Assembly: GCA_947382875.1 (NCBI GenBank)
Contig: CANDBG010000012.1
Coordinates: forward strand, 1-53,926
Length of the DNA stretch: 53,926 nucleotides
Reading direction: 5' to 3'
From: an uncultured Oscillibacter sp.
Lineage (GTDB): Bacteria; Bacillota; Clostridia; Oscillospirales; Oscillospiraceae
Under the pieces are notes generated by a model. That model made no database searches, was not told the origin of the DNA, and saw only the letters and a program-made list of their open reading frames with translations. A program made the translations under genes and the position numbers. Of this stretch, positions 6,705 to 15,024 are shown one piece after another. Within the stretch, counting starts at the first letter, position 1. The number at the start of each line of letters is the position of its first letter.

Positions 6705-8102
6705 TTGCATAATCGTTACGAAAAAATTTTTCCGGCAACCATCAGTTTTTCCTTCGGCCTGATTTTCCTGGGCTTCTGCCTGGAAAAACCGATAGACATC
6801 ATGTGGGGCCTCTACCACATTGTCTCCATGCAGGACCTCCTGATTACCGACTACGTTTCCATCGGCGGCCCGGGCGCCGCGCTGATCAACGCCGGCATCG
6901 TCACCATCATCTCCATCTGCATCATCAAAATCTCCGGCGACCCCTTCAACGGTTTTACCATCGTGGAAATGGGCCTGATGGCCGGATTCTCGCTCTTTGG
7001 CAAAAATTTCATCAACATCTGGCCGATTATTCTGGGTACCTGGCTCTATGCCCACTACCGCAAGGAACCGTTTTCAAAGCACGCTTCCGTAGCCCTGCTG
7101 TCGACCTCCCTGGCCCCGCTGGTAAGCTATATGTCGCTGGGCAGCATTCATGCCAGTATTTGGATGGGAACGGCAACCGGCGTTTGCATTGGCTTCATTC
7201 TGCCCTCGCTTTCGTCCTACACCTACAAAATTCAAAACGGCATGAACCTGTATAACATGGGGTTTGCCTGCGGACTGTTCGCCATGATGATCGTACCGGT
7301 TTTAAGCGCCTTTGGCGACAGCCCGGACTCCGTTCTCTACTGGGCGACGGGCTACAACCTCCGTTTTTCGTTCGTGCTGACGCTGCTCTGCATGATTTTA
7401 ATAGTGTTGGGTCTGTTTGGCACAGGACAGCCGGTCTGGGCCGTCTGGGCGGGCTATCGGCGTCTGCTGTCCACCACGGGCCGCGCTCCCAGTGATTACC
7501 TGCGGATGTTCGGCGCGGGACCGGTGCTGATCAACATGGGCGTTAACGGACTGATCGGTATGGGCTATGTTCTGATCATAGGCGGCGACCTGAATGGTCC
7601 GACGCTGGGCGGTATTTTTACCATCATGGGCTTTTCGGCCTTCGGCAAGCATGTTTTTAATATTTCGCCGGTAATGCTGGGCGTGTTCGTCGGCGCTTAC
7701 GGAATGCATCATACGCCGGATTATCCGTCCCTTCAGCTGGCGGGCCTGTTCGGCACGTGCCTTGCGCCGATTGCGGGCTATTTCGGATGGCCCTTCGGCA
7801 TTCTGGCGGGGTTCATTCACTCCTGTCTGGTGCTGCAAACCGGCGGGCCGGTGGCGGGTCTCAACCTGTACAACAACGGTTTTTCCGGCGGCCTGATTGC
7901 GATTGTGCTATACCCCACAATTATGGCAATCTGGCGCAAGGGACGCCTTACGCTGCAAGATAAGGACTATTACGATCTGTTTGAGGAGAGCGATCCGATT
8001 GACACCTCGTCGTGGCGCACAAGCAAGAGTACAGCCATGCGGGAAAAAAAGAAAGCGGAGGAGGAAGCGGAACAAGATTCCAGTTCCACGCCGGAGAATT
8101 AA
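6705..8102 (+). CDS. DUF1576 domain-containing multi-pass membrane protein
   Basis: 465 residues from a TTG at 6705 with GGGAGA nine bases upstream; the nearby ATGs at 6696 and 6699 run into a stop. It has roughly ten to twelve hydrophobic segments and a clear internal duplication: GDPFNGFTIVEMGLMAGFSLFGKNFINIWPIILG in the first half parallels GDLNGPTLGGIFTIMGFSAFGKHVFNISPVMLG in the second, each a conserved half-repeat of the DUF1576 family (segments quoted in parts). The C-terminal ~45 residues are charged and cytoplasmic, rich in Lys and Glu. DUF1576 proteins are presumed transporters, but no substrate is established. It has its own promoter. Confidence 0.9.
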   Translation: MHNRYEKIFPATISFSFGLIFLGFCLEKPIDIMWGLYHIVSMQDLLITDYVSIGGPGAALINAGIVTIISICIIKISGDPFNGFTIVEMGLMAGFSLFGKNFINIWPIILGTWLYAHYRKEPFSKHASVALLSTSLAPLVSYMSLGSIHASIWMGTATGVCIGFILPSLSSYTYKIQNGMNLYNMGFACGLFAMMIVPVLSAFGDSPDSVLYWATGYNLRFSFVLTLLCMILIVLGLFGTGQPVWAVWAGYRRLLSTTGRAPSDYLRMFGAGPVLINMGVNGLIGMGYVLIIGGDLNGPTLGGIFTIMGFSAFGKHVFNISPVMLGVFVGAYGMHHTPDYPSLQLAGLFGTCLAPIAGYFGWPFGILAGFIHSCLVLQTGGPVAGLNLYNNGFSGGLIAIVLYPTIMAIWRKGRLTLQDKDYYDLFEESDPIDTSSWRTSKSTAMREKKKAEEEAEQDSSSTPEN

Positions 8103-8163
8103 TCGGCAATGTCTCTTACAAATTTCCATTCGTATCCGAGGCGAAATCTGTCAAAAAGTGGTC

Positions 8164-8192
8164 TCGACTGGAACCCCGGGCTGTGCTATACT
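8164..8192 (+). promoter_or_regulatory. Probable promoter for the phosphatase-like/SGNH gene
   Basis: TCGACT (8164-8169), 17-base spacer, TATACT (8187-8192), 43 bases before the ATG at 8236. The -35 matches the consensus only moderately. Confidence 0.5.
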
Positions 8193-8235
8193 GAAAAAAG
8201 ACACCGGGATACTGGGTTTAAGGAGAATTTTGGAA

Positions 8236-9294
8236 ATGACAAGTATACTTTTTGTCGGCGGCTTCAACACTTGCAGAAGTCCGGCGGCGGAGTTGATTTT
8301 GAAGGATTTGGCAGAAAAAACGGGTCTGGATACCCAGTTTCACATCGAATCCGCCGGAGTCAATGCGAAAGGCGAAGAAAGTATGCTGACCGAATCCACA
8401 CGCGGGATTCTGGATAAACTGGGGATCGATTATTCCGGGAAAACCGTCCGTCAGATGCACAAGGAGGACTATCACGCCTTTGAATTTCTGATTGCCATGG
8501 ACTGGGCCAGCTTCAGCCGGGCGCGTGCGATCTGCGGCGGCGACCCGGAAAACAAAATTCACTTTCTGCTCGATTTCACCGAACAGCCCGGAGAAGTTGA
8601 GAACCCGGAGTTTTCGGAAGATTACCTCAAAACCTGGATCGAGATTTCCACAGGCTGCGCGGGCTTGCTGGACTATCTCAAGCGAGCAGGGAAGAAGCCC
8701 GGCAAATCCCGCCGGATTTTGTGTTTCGGAGACTCCAACACCTACGGCTTTGACCCGCGCTCCCTGAGGGAAGAACCACGCTATGGAGAAAGTGTTCGTT
8801 GGACGGAGCTGCTGCGTCAAAAGGGCTGGCGGATACTCAACGAGGGACAGAACGGCCGCGCCATTCCGTACCGGAAAACGGAGATTGAAAACGCCTGCGC
8901 ACGGTTTCGGGAACACCATGCGGATGCCGCCGTCATCATGCTGGGGACAAACGATCTTCTGAAGGGCGGCGGCCTGACGGCGGAGGTCTGTGCAAAACGC
9001 ATGGAAACGTTTTTGAGCGATCTGCTGTCAGAAAGACCGCCCTTTGTGCTGCTGCTGACGGCTCCGCCGGCCATGCTTCCCGGCGCGTGGATCGACAGCG
9101 CCAGAATTCTGGACGAATCCCGCCGGCTGTCCGGGTGCTACCGGACCCTGGCGCAGAAAACCGGCATTGCGTTTGCCGACGCGGCCTCCTGGAACGTGGC
9201 GCTTACCTTTGACGGCGTACACTTTTCCAAGAGCGGGCACCGTACGTTTGCCGCGGAAATGCATAAGACGCTTTGCAGTGTTTTCACACAGTAA
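8236..9294 (+). CDS. Fusion: catalytically altered low-molecular-weight PTPase-like domain + SGNH/GDSL hydrolase
   Basis: 352 residues from the ATG at 8236 with AGGAG ten bases before. Residues 1-150 align with low-molecular-weight protein tyrosine phosphatases/arsenate reductases: ILFVGGFNTCRSPAAE replaces the usual V-C-x-G-N-x-C-R-S loop, and LIAMDWASFSRARAI and CAGLLDYLKRAG follow. The nucleophilic Cys is Gly8 and the general-acid Asp of the DP loop is Asn123 (ENPEF), so phosphatase chemistry should be lost while the phosphate-loop Arg and Ser remain. Residues 160-352 are an SGNH hydrolase with intact blocks: CFGDSNTYG (Ser167), NEGQNGRAI, MLGTNDLL and DGVHFSKSGH, implying an active esterase or deacylase. 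No signal peptide is present, so it acts in the cytoplasm. Substrate unknown; the N-domain may serve as a phosphate-binding or regulatory module (inference). Confidence 0.9.
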   Translation: MTSILFVGGFNTCRSPAAELILKDLAEKTGLDTQFHIESAGVNAKGEESMLTESTRGILDKLGIDYSGKTVRQMHKEDYHAFEFLIAMDWASFSRARAICGGDPENKIHFLLDFTEQPGEVENPEFSEDYLKTWIEISTGCAGLLDYLKRAGKKPGKSRRILCFGDSNTYGFDPRSLREEPRYGESVRWTELLRQKGWRILNEGQNGRAIPYRKTEIENACARFREHHADAAVIMLGTNDLLKGGGLTAEVCAKRMETFLSDLLSERPPFVLLLTAPPAMLPGAWIDSARILDESRRLSGCYRTLAQKTGIAFADAASWNVALTFDGVHFSKSGHRTFAAEMHKTLCSVFTQ

Positions 9295-9320
9295 ATTGTA
9301 AAATGATTGCCGCAAAAAGA

Positions 9321-9348
9321 AGCGCCGGAGAAATCCGGCGCTTTGCTT
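9321..9348. terminator. Rho-independent terminator, probably bidirectional
   Basis: Perfect 9-bp stem AGCGCCGGA / TCCGGCGCT around a GAAA loop (9321-9342), followed by TTGCTT on the plus strand and preceded by AAAAAG, which reads as a T tract on the minus strand. It separates the convergent genes ending at 9294 and 9354. Confidence 0.8.
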
Positions 9349-9353
9349 TGCGG

Positions 9354-10379
9354 TCAGGTTTTGGCGCGGCAGAGGAAGGTTACAATCTGTCCGCGGGTGC
9401 AGACTTCGTCAGGGGCAAAGGTGGCGGCGGTTTTGCCGCTGGTGATGCCTGCTTCTACGGCCCAGTTCACGGCAGGGGCATAGTTCGCATTTGCGGGAAC
9501 GTCCGTAAAGCTGACCTTGCTGCCGCTGGGGGAACCTGCGGCCTTCCAGATGTACGAAACCGCCATGGAGCGGGTGCAGGGGGCGTCAAGACGGCCTGCG
9601 TCAATGCCGATGCTCTTGGCCCACTCCGCTGCACTGGTTCCGGGCTGGCCTTCGGCACGCCAAAGGAAGGTTAAAATCTGCGAAACCGTGCAGGGGCTGC
9701 CGGGACCAAAGGTTGTGTTGGTCAGGCCCTTGGTAATGCCCTCCTTGACGGCCCAGTCAATGGCTTTCTTATACGGTGAATTCGCGGCCACGTCCGTAAA
9801 CTGACCGGAGGTGTTCGACGCCGCGCCCGCAGGAGGCGCAATGCGGATATACTTGGCATACGCGCCGCTCGGCGTGACGGGATAGCCGTCTTTGTTGATG
9901 GTCAGGGGCTGGCTGTCCGAAGCGGACGCGCCGCCGGTCATTACGAGACCATCTTTCAGGGTCAGGGGCACCCCGGCACAGATAAAGGGTGTAGGATGAT
10001 CGCTGGTTGTGCCGTTTATAATCAACTCGCCGCTGCCGCTGATGGATGCCGCGATTTTGATTGTGTCCGATCCCCAGGTATTGAGCTGCAGGACGCTTGC
10101 GATGTTTTTGCTGCCGGGCGAGAGGATGATGTCAAGACGCTCGGTCTCTATGTATTCGCAGTAAATTTCAGGACCATTGAAACCATTCAGGGTAATAGCG
10201 GACTGACCATCATAGCTCCAGCCTTTTCCGCTTTCGGCGTAGTCGGGTGACAGACTTTCAAAATCAATGCTGCCTTGGGTGTCGCTGATGGTAAAGGGCG
10301 TGAAATCTGCCAGCGCGGGAATGGAGAGGCTGATGCACAGGGCAAGAGCCAACGCGAGGAATAGGAGTTTCTGTTTCAT
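9354..10379 (-). CDS. Secreted protein with C-terminal SLH domains
   Basis: 341 residues from an ATG at 10379 with AAAGAGG upstream. A signal peptide (LLFLALALALCISLSIPALA) ends near residue 22. Residues ~24-180 are a beta-rich region of unknown family containing ISGSGELIINGTT, a pattern seen in autotransporter-like or cell-wall repeat proteins. Three SLH modules follow from about residue 190: FTDVAANSPYKKAIDWAV, SAAEWAKSIGIDAGRL and FTDVPANANYAPAVNWAV, each ending near a TFLWRAEG-like helix. SLH modules bind secondary cell-wall polymer, so the protein is probably anchored to the peptidoglycan. It is convergent with the SGNH fusion and shares its terminator. The function of the N-terminal region is unknown. 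Confidence 0.9.
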   Translation of the reverse strand: MKQKLLFLALALALCISLSIPALADFTPFTISDTQGSIDFESLSPDYAESGKGWSYDGQSAITLNGFNGPEIYCEYIETERLDIILSPGSKNIASVLQLNTWGSDTIKIAASISGSGELIINGTTSDHPTPFICAGVPLTLKDGLVMTGGASASDSQPLTINKDGYPVTPSGAYAKYIRIAPPAGAASNTSGQFTDVAANSPYKKAIDWAVKEGITKGLTNTTFGPGSPCTVSQILTFLWRAEGQPGTSAAEWAKSIGIDAGRLDAPCTRSMAVSYIWKAAGSPSGSKVSFTDVPANANYAPAVNWAVEAGITSGKTAATFAPDEVCTRGQIVTFLCRAKT

Positions 10380-10593
10380 GCGATTACCTCTTTTCGTAAA
10401 ATTTCCCGCAAAGCGGGGGTGAAGGGTGTGTGGCAAATCCCTTCATTATAGAAAGTTCCAAAAGAGGCCCGTTTGGTTTTATCATTTTGCAAGATTTTCA
10501 GAAAAAAAGAAATTTTGTCCATTTCAACAAAAACGAAAATTGGTATTGTACAAATCGCTGCGAGTTTGAACGCTTGAGAGGGGAATTGCGGCC

Positions 10594-10622
10594 AAAAAAG
10601 GGCGGACACACCGGCCCGCCCC
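10594..10622 (-). terminator. Hairpin of the GGGCGG repeat type acting as terminator
   Basis: GGGCGG (10600-10605) pairs with CCGCCC (10616-10621); on the minus strand the stem is followed directly by TTTTTT. It follows the stop of the gene at 10630 and so ends the operon reading from 17756. Related hairpins occur at 20857-20879 and 24287-24308. Confidence 0.7.
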
Positions 10623-10629
10623 TATGGAG

Positions 10630-11055
10630 TTACACAATCAATGCCGCGTATCCCTTTTTCTCGCCGGCCCCTTTTTCCACGTATTGCCGGAACCCTTCGA
10701 TATAAAAGGGGATGCTGTCTTCCTTACCCTTCGTGAGCCGTCCCCGGACCTTCTCCCAGGCTTTGATCGAAATGCGATAATCCGGGAGACCTGCCGTCAA
10801 AAGGGGTTGCTGTTCCTCCTCAATCCAGAAGTATTCCCCGCCGTAGTTCCGCCGGGCGACTTCAAACACATAGCTGCCAATCATGGACGAGGCGTCCAGC
10901 AGGGCCGCTTCGTTCAGCCCGTAGCCGGACAGCTCGTCCAGAAGACGGTCCACCGCTTCCAGGCTTTCGACGCTGAAATCAAAATCCCCGCACTCCGTAA
11001 AATTTTCCGAAAAGTTCTTTGCCGTCAGAAGAATATCCGACATCAGTTTTTCCAT
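10630..11055 (-). CDS. Hypothetical protein, last gene of the GTPase operon
   Basis: 141 residues, start ATG at 11055 with GGAGC/AAGGA purine tract upstream; a second Met at residue 5 is possible. The sequence is alpha/beta and acidic (FSVESLEAVDRLLDELSGYG, SSMIGSYVFEVARRNYGG, WIEEEQQPLL). The arrangement of an 'xLGxYxGEVixxxyGGxW'-like motif recalls small DUF-type proteins of Firmicutes, but I cannot name the family with confidence. No signal peptide or membrane helix. It starts six bases after the LspA-like gene ends and is followed by a terminator. Confidence 0.75.
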   Translation of the reverse strand: MEKLMSDILLTAKNFSENFTECGDFDFSVESLEAVDRLLDELSGYGLNEAALLDASSMIGSYVFEVARRNYGGEYFWIEEEQQPLLTAGLPDYRISIKAWEKVRGRLTKGKEDSIPFYIEGFRQYVEKGAGEKKGYAALIV

Positions 11056-11061
11056 GCTTCC

Positions 11062-11484
11062 TTACCGCTCCTTTCGCCGCCGTCCCGCTGCGAGGCCGGC
11101 GCCTCCCAGCAGAATGGCGAAATCCGCCAGATTGTATACGTACCAGTCCCAGGGCTCCGGCAAACGCGGGAACTGCACATAATCACATACCGCGCCATGA
11201 CGGACCCGTTCCCACAGGTTGCTTGCGCCGCCGCCCAGCACGAGTCCCGCGCCCAGGGGGTGACGCCGCCGGGCTGTCCAGACGGCCCCCAGCGCCGCCG
11301 CAGACGCGCCCTCAATGAGCTTTGCCGGAAGCGGCAGACCGAAGGCTGCTCCACGATTGCGCAGGTCCGTCAGGCGGACGCGCCCGCCGCAGAAGTCCGC
11401 TTCCCGACGGCTGGTACGGTCCAGATACCACCGCAGGGCCGTGCAGGACCCGAACACCGCGGCGGCGGTGACAAGTGTTTTCAT
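11062..11484 (-). CDS. Signal peptidase II (LspA)-like protein
   Basis: 140 residues; the ATG at 11484 overlaps the stop of the GTPase gene (ATGA), indicating coupling. The LspA pattern is present: NRGAAFG near residue 43, GGGASNLWERVRHGAVCDY near residue 83, and YNLADFAILLGG near residue 117, which keep the two catalytic aspartates (CDY and NLAD). The usual IDR is WER. It is a short and diverged member with about four membrane helices and a basic C-terminus. LspA cleaves prolipoprotein signal peptides at the membrane. It may be a second, specialised copy, since typical housekeeping lspA sits beside rluD rather than here. Confidence 0.85.
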   Translation of the reverse strand: MKTLVTAAAVFGSCTALRWYLDRTSRREADFCGGRVRLTDLRNRGAAFGLPLPAKLIEGASAAALGAVWTARRRHPLGAGLVLGGGASNLWERVRHGAVCDYVQFPRLPEPWDWYVYNLADFAILLGGAGLAAGRRRKER

Positions 11485-14126
11485 GGATGTTTCTCCTTTT
11501 CCCGGGCCGCCTTTTCCATCGCCGCCCGAAGCGCGCCGTGACTGCGGCGGTTGTTGGCCTGCAGAGCCGCGGCAATTTGCCCCTGAACCTGTTCCACTTC
11601 GTCCCGAAACCCCGCCGCCGATACCCGTAAGGCGCCATGGCCTAAGATAATGAGCTGTTCCGGGCCGTCGGACGTGGCCACCTTGACCCGGTGCTTCCGG
11701 CCGATTTCGTAGGTGGCGCGTTCGATGTAAGCGTCGGCGGTTTCGGCCTCTTTCGTGTAAACGACATGAATGTTATGGCAGGTCTCTACGGAACCCTTGC
11801 CCCCCTGAACCTTGTACGCGTCAAAGACGACAATGACCTCGCATTTGCGGCAGCCCTGGTAGTTGCAGAGAATGTCGCAGAGGGCCTTACGGGCGGCGTC
11901 GAGGTTGTCCCTGGCAATGGCTTTCAGCTCGTCCCAGGCGAAAATAATGTTGTAGCCGTCCACCAGAAGGTACTCCGGACCGGCAGGCGTTTCCGGAATT
12001 CTGCGGGACGCGGAGGCCTCCGCCGCCGGACGGCGCGGCGCTTTCGGCGGAAGAAAATCACGCCTCCGGACGGGGCCGTAGGTTCGTTCAAAAATGGCCT
12101 GCAGTTCCTTATCCTGTTCGATGGTTCCCGCGTAGGTCTCCGAACGACGGAAAACCGGGGGTTCGTCGGGAAGCGGTTCCGGTTCGTTCCAGCGTAAGCC
12201 GCTGTCCACGTGGGCGTGGCGCGGGACCTCGTTCCATTTTACCGTGTGCCCCGCGCCGTGGGAACAGAACACGGAATCCGCCGGGTTTTCCACGTCCCGT
12301 TCGGGGTCGTAGCCGCTGGCCGCAATGACGCTCTCTGCGTCCGGACAGGGACGGCAGCCCGCCGGGCGGCAGAGCAGGCGGCCCTGTCCGCGGGTATACA
12401 TGGCGACTTCCCGGGCATAGTCCCGCATGGCCGAAACGGGGGCTGTGCCGGTGAGTACGGCTTCTTCGCCCAGGGTTTCGGGAGGTTCCGTTTCGCCGTT
12501 CATGCGCTGGATGTCGCCCAGCGCGCGGCCGAGCTGATTGGCAGGAAGTTCCAGACGAAAGGCATACCAGGGTTCCAGCAGAACGCTCTCCGCCGACATC
12601 AAGCCTTGACGGACAGCACGGTACGTCGCCTGACGGAAGTCGCCGCCCTCGGTATGTTTTTCGTGGGCGCGGCCTGCGGTAAGGGTGATTTTCAGGTCCG
12701 TGACCGGCGAGCCGGTCAGGACGCCCGGATGTGGCTTTTCCAGCAAGTGCGCCAGAATCAGACGCTGCCAATGGCCGTCAAGCTGGTCCTCCGGACAGAT
12801 GGTTCCGATTTGCAGACCGCTTCCCCGCGGACCGGGTTCCAGAAGCAAGTGTACTTCCGCATAATGCCGCAGCGGCTCAAAGTGTCCCACACCCTCCACA
12901 GGTTTCGCAATGGTTTCCCGGTAAACGATACGCCCCGCGCCGAAGGAGACTTCCAGGCCGAAGCGTTCCCGCAGACGGCGCTGTAAAATTTCAATCTGCA
13001 CCTCGCCCATGAGCTGGACGCGGATGGATTGTCCATTCCAGACGACGTGCAGCTGCGGATCTTCCTCCTCCAGCTGCCGGAGCTGCTGAAGGGCCGTGTG
13101 AGGGTCCGCGTCGGTCTCCACCTGATACGCCAAAACCGGTTCCAAAACGGGCGTTGTCCAAGCGGTTTCAAAACCCAGGCCCTGGCCTGGCACGGTGTGC
13201 GTCAGGCCCGTCACCGCGCAGACGGTCCCAGCGGGAGCCTCGTCCGCCGGACGGAATTTCGCGCCGGAGTAAATCCGAATCTGGTCGGCCTTTTCCTCCC
13301 AGACGTCCTCCTCCGGCGTGTCCGGACGCCGGTTTGTCAGCGGGGTTTTTACCCGCAGCATGCCGCCGGTGACTTTCAGATAGGTTAACCGGTTTCCCCG
13401 TTCATCCCGCGCGACCTTGAAAATTCTGGCCCCGAATTCCGACGGATAATCCGGGACCGGCGAAAAACGTTCCAGACCGTCCAACAGGGCGTCCACGCCG
13501 TCAAGCCGGAGGGCGGAGCCAAAAAAACAGGGAAATAATTTTCGCTTCGCCGCCAGCCCGGACAGCTCGCCGTCGGAGAGGGACCCGTTTTCCAGATAAT
13601 GTTCCAGGGCGTCCTCGTCGCAGACCGCCGCTTCCTCTGCAATTTCCTCCGGCGGCGCGCCGAAGTCGATGCATCCGCCGTTTAACCGTTCTTTCAGCTC
13701 GGAGAGCAGCGCGGCGCGGCGATCCTGCGCGAGGTCCATCTTATTCACAAACAAAAATACCGGTACGCCGTACTGCTCCAGCAATCGCCAGAGCGTCCGG
13801 GTGTGGGCCTGCACGCCGTCGCTGCCGCTGACGACCAATATGGCGCAGTCCAAAACCCGCAAGGTCCGTTCAGCCTCGGCGGAAAAATCCACGTGTCCCG
13901 GCGTGTCCAGCAGGGTGACTTCCAAATCGCCCCAGGAGAATTCGGCTTGCTTGGAAAAAATTGTAATGCCCCGTTCCCGTTCGATGGCGTCGGTGTCGAG
14001 GAAGGCGTCGCGGTGGTCAACGCGGCCCAGCCGCCGGATGGCCCCGCTGTGATACAGCAGGGCCTCCGACAGCGTGGTTTTTCCCGCGTCGACATGGGCC
14101 AGGACGCCGATTACCAGTTTTTTCAT
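11481..14126 (-). CDS. TetM/EF-G-like ribosomal GTPase fused to a C-terminal NYN (YacP/Rae1-like) nuclease domain
   Basis: 881 residues from the ATG at 14126 (MKKLVIGVLAHVDAGKTT) preceded by AGAGGGG; an in-frame ATG at 14150 is less well placed. Residues 1-~650 follow TetM/EF-G order: G1 AHVDAGKTT, G2 around RERGITI, G3 DTPGHVDF, G4 VNKMD, then domains II-V with LMGEVQIEILQRRL. A Cys/His-containing segment (CRPCPDAE, FCSHGAGH) and a linker follow. Residues ~717-881 form a NYN domain like YacP: LLVDGYNIIFAWDEL, VVFDAYK, EAETADAYIE and VATSDGPEQ keep the acidic residues expected to bind metal. YacP of Bacillus (Rae1) cuts mRNA in the ribosomal A site, and TetM-like GTPases bind the same place, so a GTPase-delivered ribosome-associated nuclease is a reasonable inference. 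Tetracycline protection is possible but not shown. Confidence 0.93.
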   Translation of the reverse strand: MKKLVIGVLAHVDAGKTTLSEALLYHSGAIRRLGRVDHRDAFLDTDAIERERGITIFSKQAEFSWGDLEVTLLDTPGHVDFSAEAERTLRVLDCAILVVSGSDGVQAHTRTLWRLLEQYGVPVFLFVNKMDLAQDRRAALLSELKERLNGGCIDFGAPPEEIAEEAAVCDEDALEHYLENGSLSDGELSGLAAKRKLFPCFFGSALRLDGVDALLDGLERFSPVPDYPSEFGARIFKVARDERGNRLTYLKVTGGMLRVKTPLTNRRPDTPEEDVWEEKADQIRIYSGAKFRPADEAPAGTVCAVTGLTHTVPGQGLGFETAWTTPVLEPVLAYQVETDADPHTALQQLRQLEEEDPQLHVVWNGQSIRVQLMGEVQIEILQRRLRERFGLEVSFGAGRIVYRETIAKPVEGVGHFEPLRHYAEVHLLLEPGPRGSGLQIGTICPEDQLDGHWQRLILAHLLEKPHPGVLTGSPVTDLKITLTAGRAHEKHTEGGDFRQATYRAVRQGLMSAESVLLEPWYAFRLELPANQLGRALGDIQRMNGETEPPETLGEEAVLTGTAPVSAMRDYAREVAMYTRGQGRLLCRPAGCRPCPDAESVIAASGYDPERDVENPADSVFCSHGAGHTVKWNEVPRHAHVDSGLRWNEPEPLPDEPPVFRRSETYAGTIEQDKELQAIFERTYGPVRRRDFLPPKAPRRPAAEASASRRIPETPAGPEYLLVDGYNIIFAWDELKAIARDNLDAARKALCDILCNYQGCRKCEVIVVFDAYKVQGGKGSVETCHNIHVVYTKEAETADAYIERATYEIGRKHRVKVATSDGPEQLIILGHGALRVSAAGFRDEVEQVQGQIAAALQANNRRSHGALRAAMEKAAREKEKHP

Positions 14127-14154
14127 ACGCGCCCCACCCCTCTTTTGCACACGC

Positions 14155-15024
14155 TCACAAGCCCCGCCAGGATTCCGGGCGCAGACGGCTCAAGTCGTGT
14201 TCGGCCCGGTCGATCTCCGCCAGCATGGCGGCCTTGTCTGCATTCAGAGTGCCCCTGAGAACCAGATAGTTGCTGGCATGGTTCATACGGAACACACTGC
14301 CGGGACTGTCCAGACGCTCCATCATTCGACGGGTTTCCTCCAAGACCTGGGGCTGTGTCAAAAGCTGAAATTCTCCCGTTTGTACCCAATCGTAAAGGGG
14401 CGTTTCCGGTTCCACCATCAGGGTCAGCATCCCGATATACTCCGGGTTCATGGCGTTGAAGGCGTCTGCGGTGTCCAGGGCGTGACGTTTCAGCAGTTCC
14501 GGTCCGCCCAGGCCCGTGATGGCCGTGACGGAAAGGGCAATTCCGCAGCTTCGGACCTTCTTTCCCATTTCGACAATTTCCGCGGCGGTATGGCCCTTCC
14601 GCATTCTGGTCAGAACCGCGTCGCAGCCGGATTCCAGGCCCATGTAAACCATGATTAAACCCTTTTCGCGCAGAGTCCGAAGCTCCTCCTCCGACCGAAT
14701 CCGGATGCTGGACGGAGATGCATAGCAAGTCACCTGACGGCACTCAGGGAAAAGGTCTCGAATGGAATCGAGGATGGCGTACAGTTCGGCGGCTTTGCGA
14801 ACCAGAGCGTCGCCGTCGGCGAGAAAGACTTTTTCCACATGACGGTACACGCCGCGGGCGATTTGGAAGTCTTCCAGAACTTCCTCCAGGGGCCGCAGAG
14901 CAAACCGTTTTTCCTTGTACATACTGCAAAACGCGCAGGTGTTATGACTGCATCCGTACGTGACCTGCACAATGAGGCTCCGCGCCTCGGAGGGCGGACG
15001 GTATACGCTTCCGTAATATCTCAT
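14155..15024 (-). CDS. Radical SAM protein
   Basis: 289 residues. The start ATG at 15024 overlaps the aminotransferase stop (ATGA), so translation is coupled; the longer frame from 15060 lies within that gene. The iron-sulfur site is the CSHNTCAFC motif near residue 30, with spacing typical of the 'GCSHNxCxFC' radical SAM subfamily, followed by FLADGDALV and VYMGLESG as SAM and beta-barrel motifs. The C-terminus (~80 residues) carries FRMNHASNYLVLRGTLNADK, a signature of this uncharacterised subfamily. It reductively cleaves SAM to start radical chemistry; the substrate is unknown. It is placed 28 bases before the GTPase-nuclease gene, so a tRNA, ribosome or amino-acid modification is conceivable, but this is inference. 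Confidence 0.9.
   Translation of the reverse strand: MRYYGSVYRPPSEARSLIVQVTYGCSHNTCAFCSMYKEKRFALRPLEEVLEDFQIARGVYRHVEKVFLADGDALVRKAAELYAILDSIRDLFPECRQVTCYASPSSIRIRSEEELRTLREKGLIMVYMGLESGCDAVLTRMRKGHTAAEIVEMGKKVRSCGIALSVTAITGLGGPELLKRHALDTADAFNAMNPEYIGMLTLMVEPETPLYDWVQTGEFQLLTQPQVLEETRRMMERLDSPGSVFRMNHASNYLVLRGTLNADKAAMLAEIDRAEHDLSRLRPESWRGL

Noticed and set aside
12210-12986. 258-residue plus frame
   Set aside because: Antisense to the GTPase-nuclease fusion.
11481-14126. Calling a tetracycline-resistance gene (tet) outright
   Set aside because: Similarity to TetM is clear but the protein is diverged and fused to a nuclease domain; resistance is not shown by sequence.
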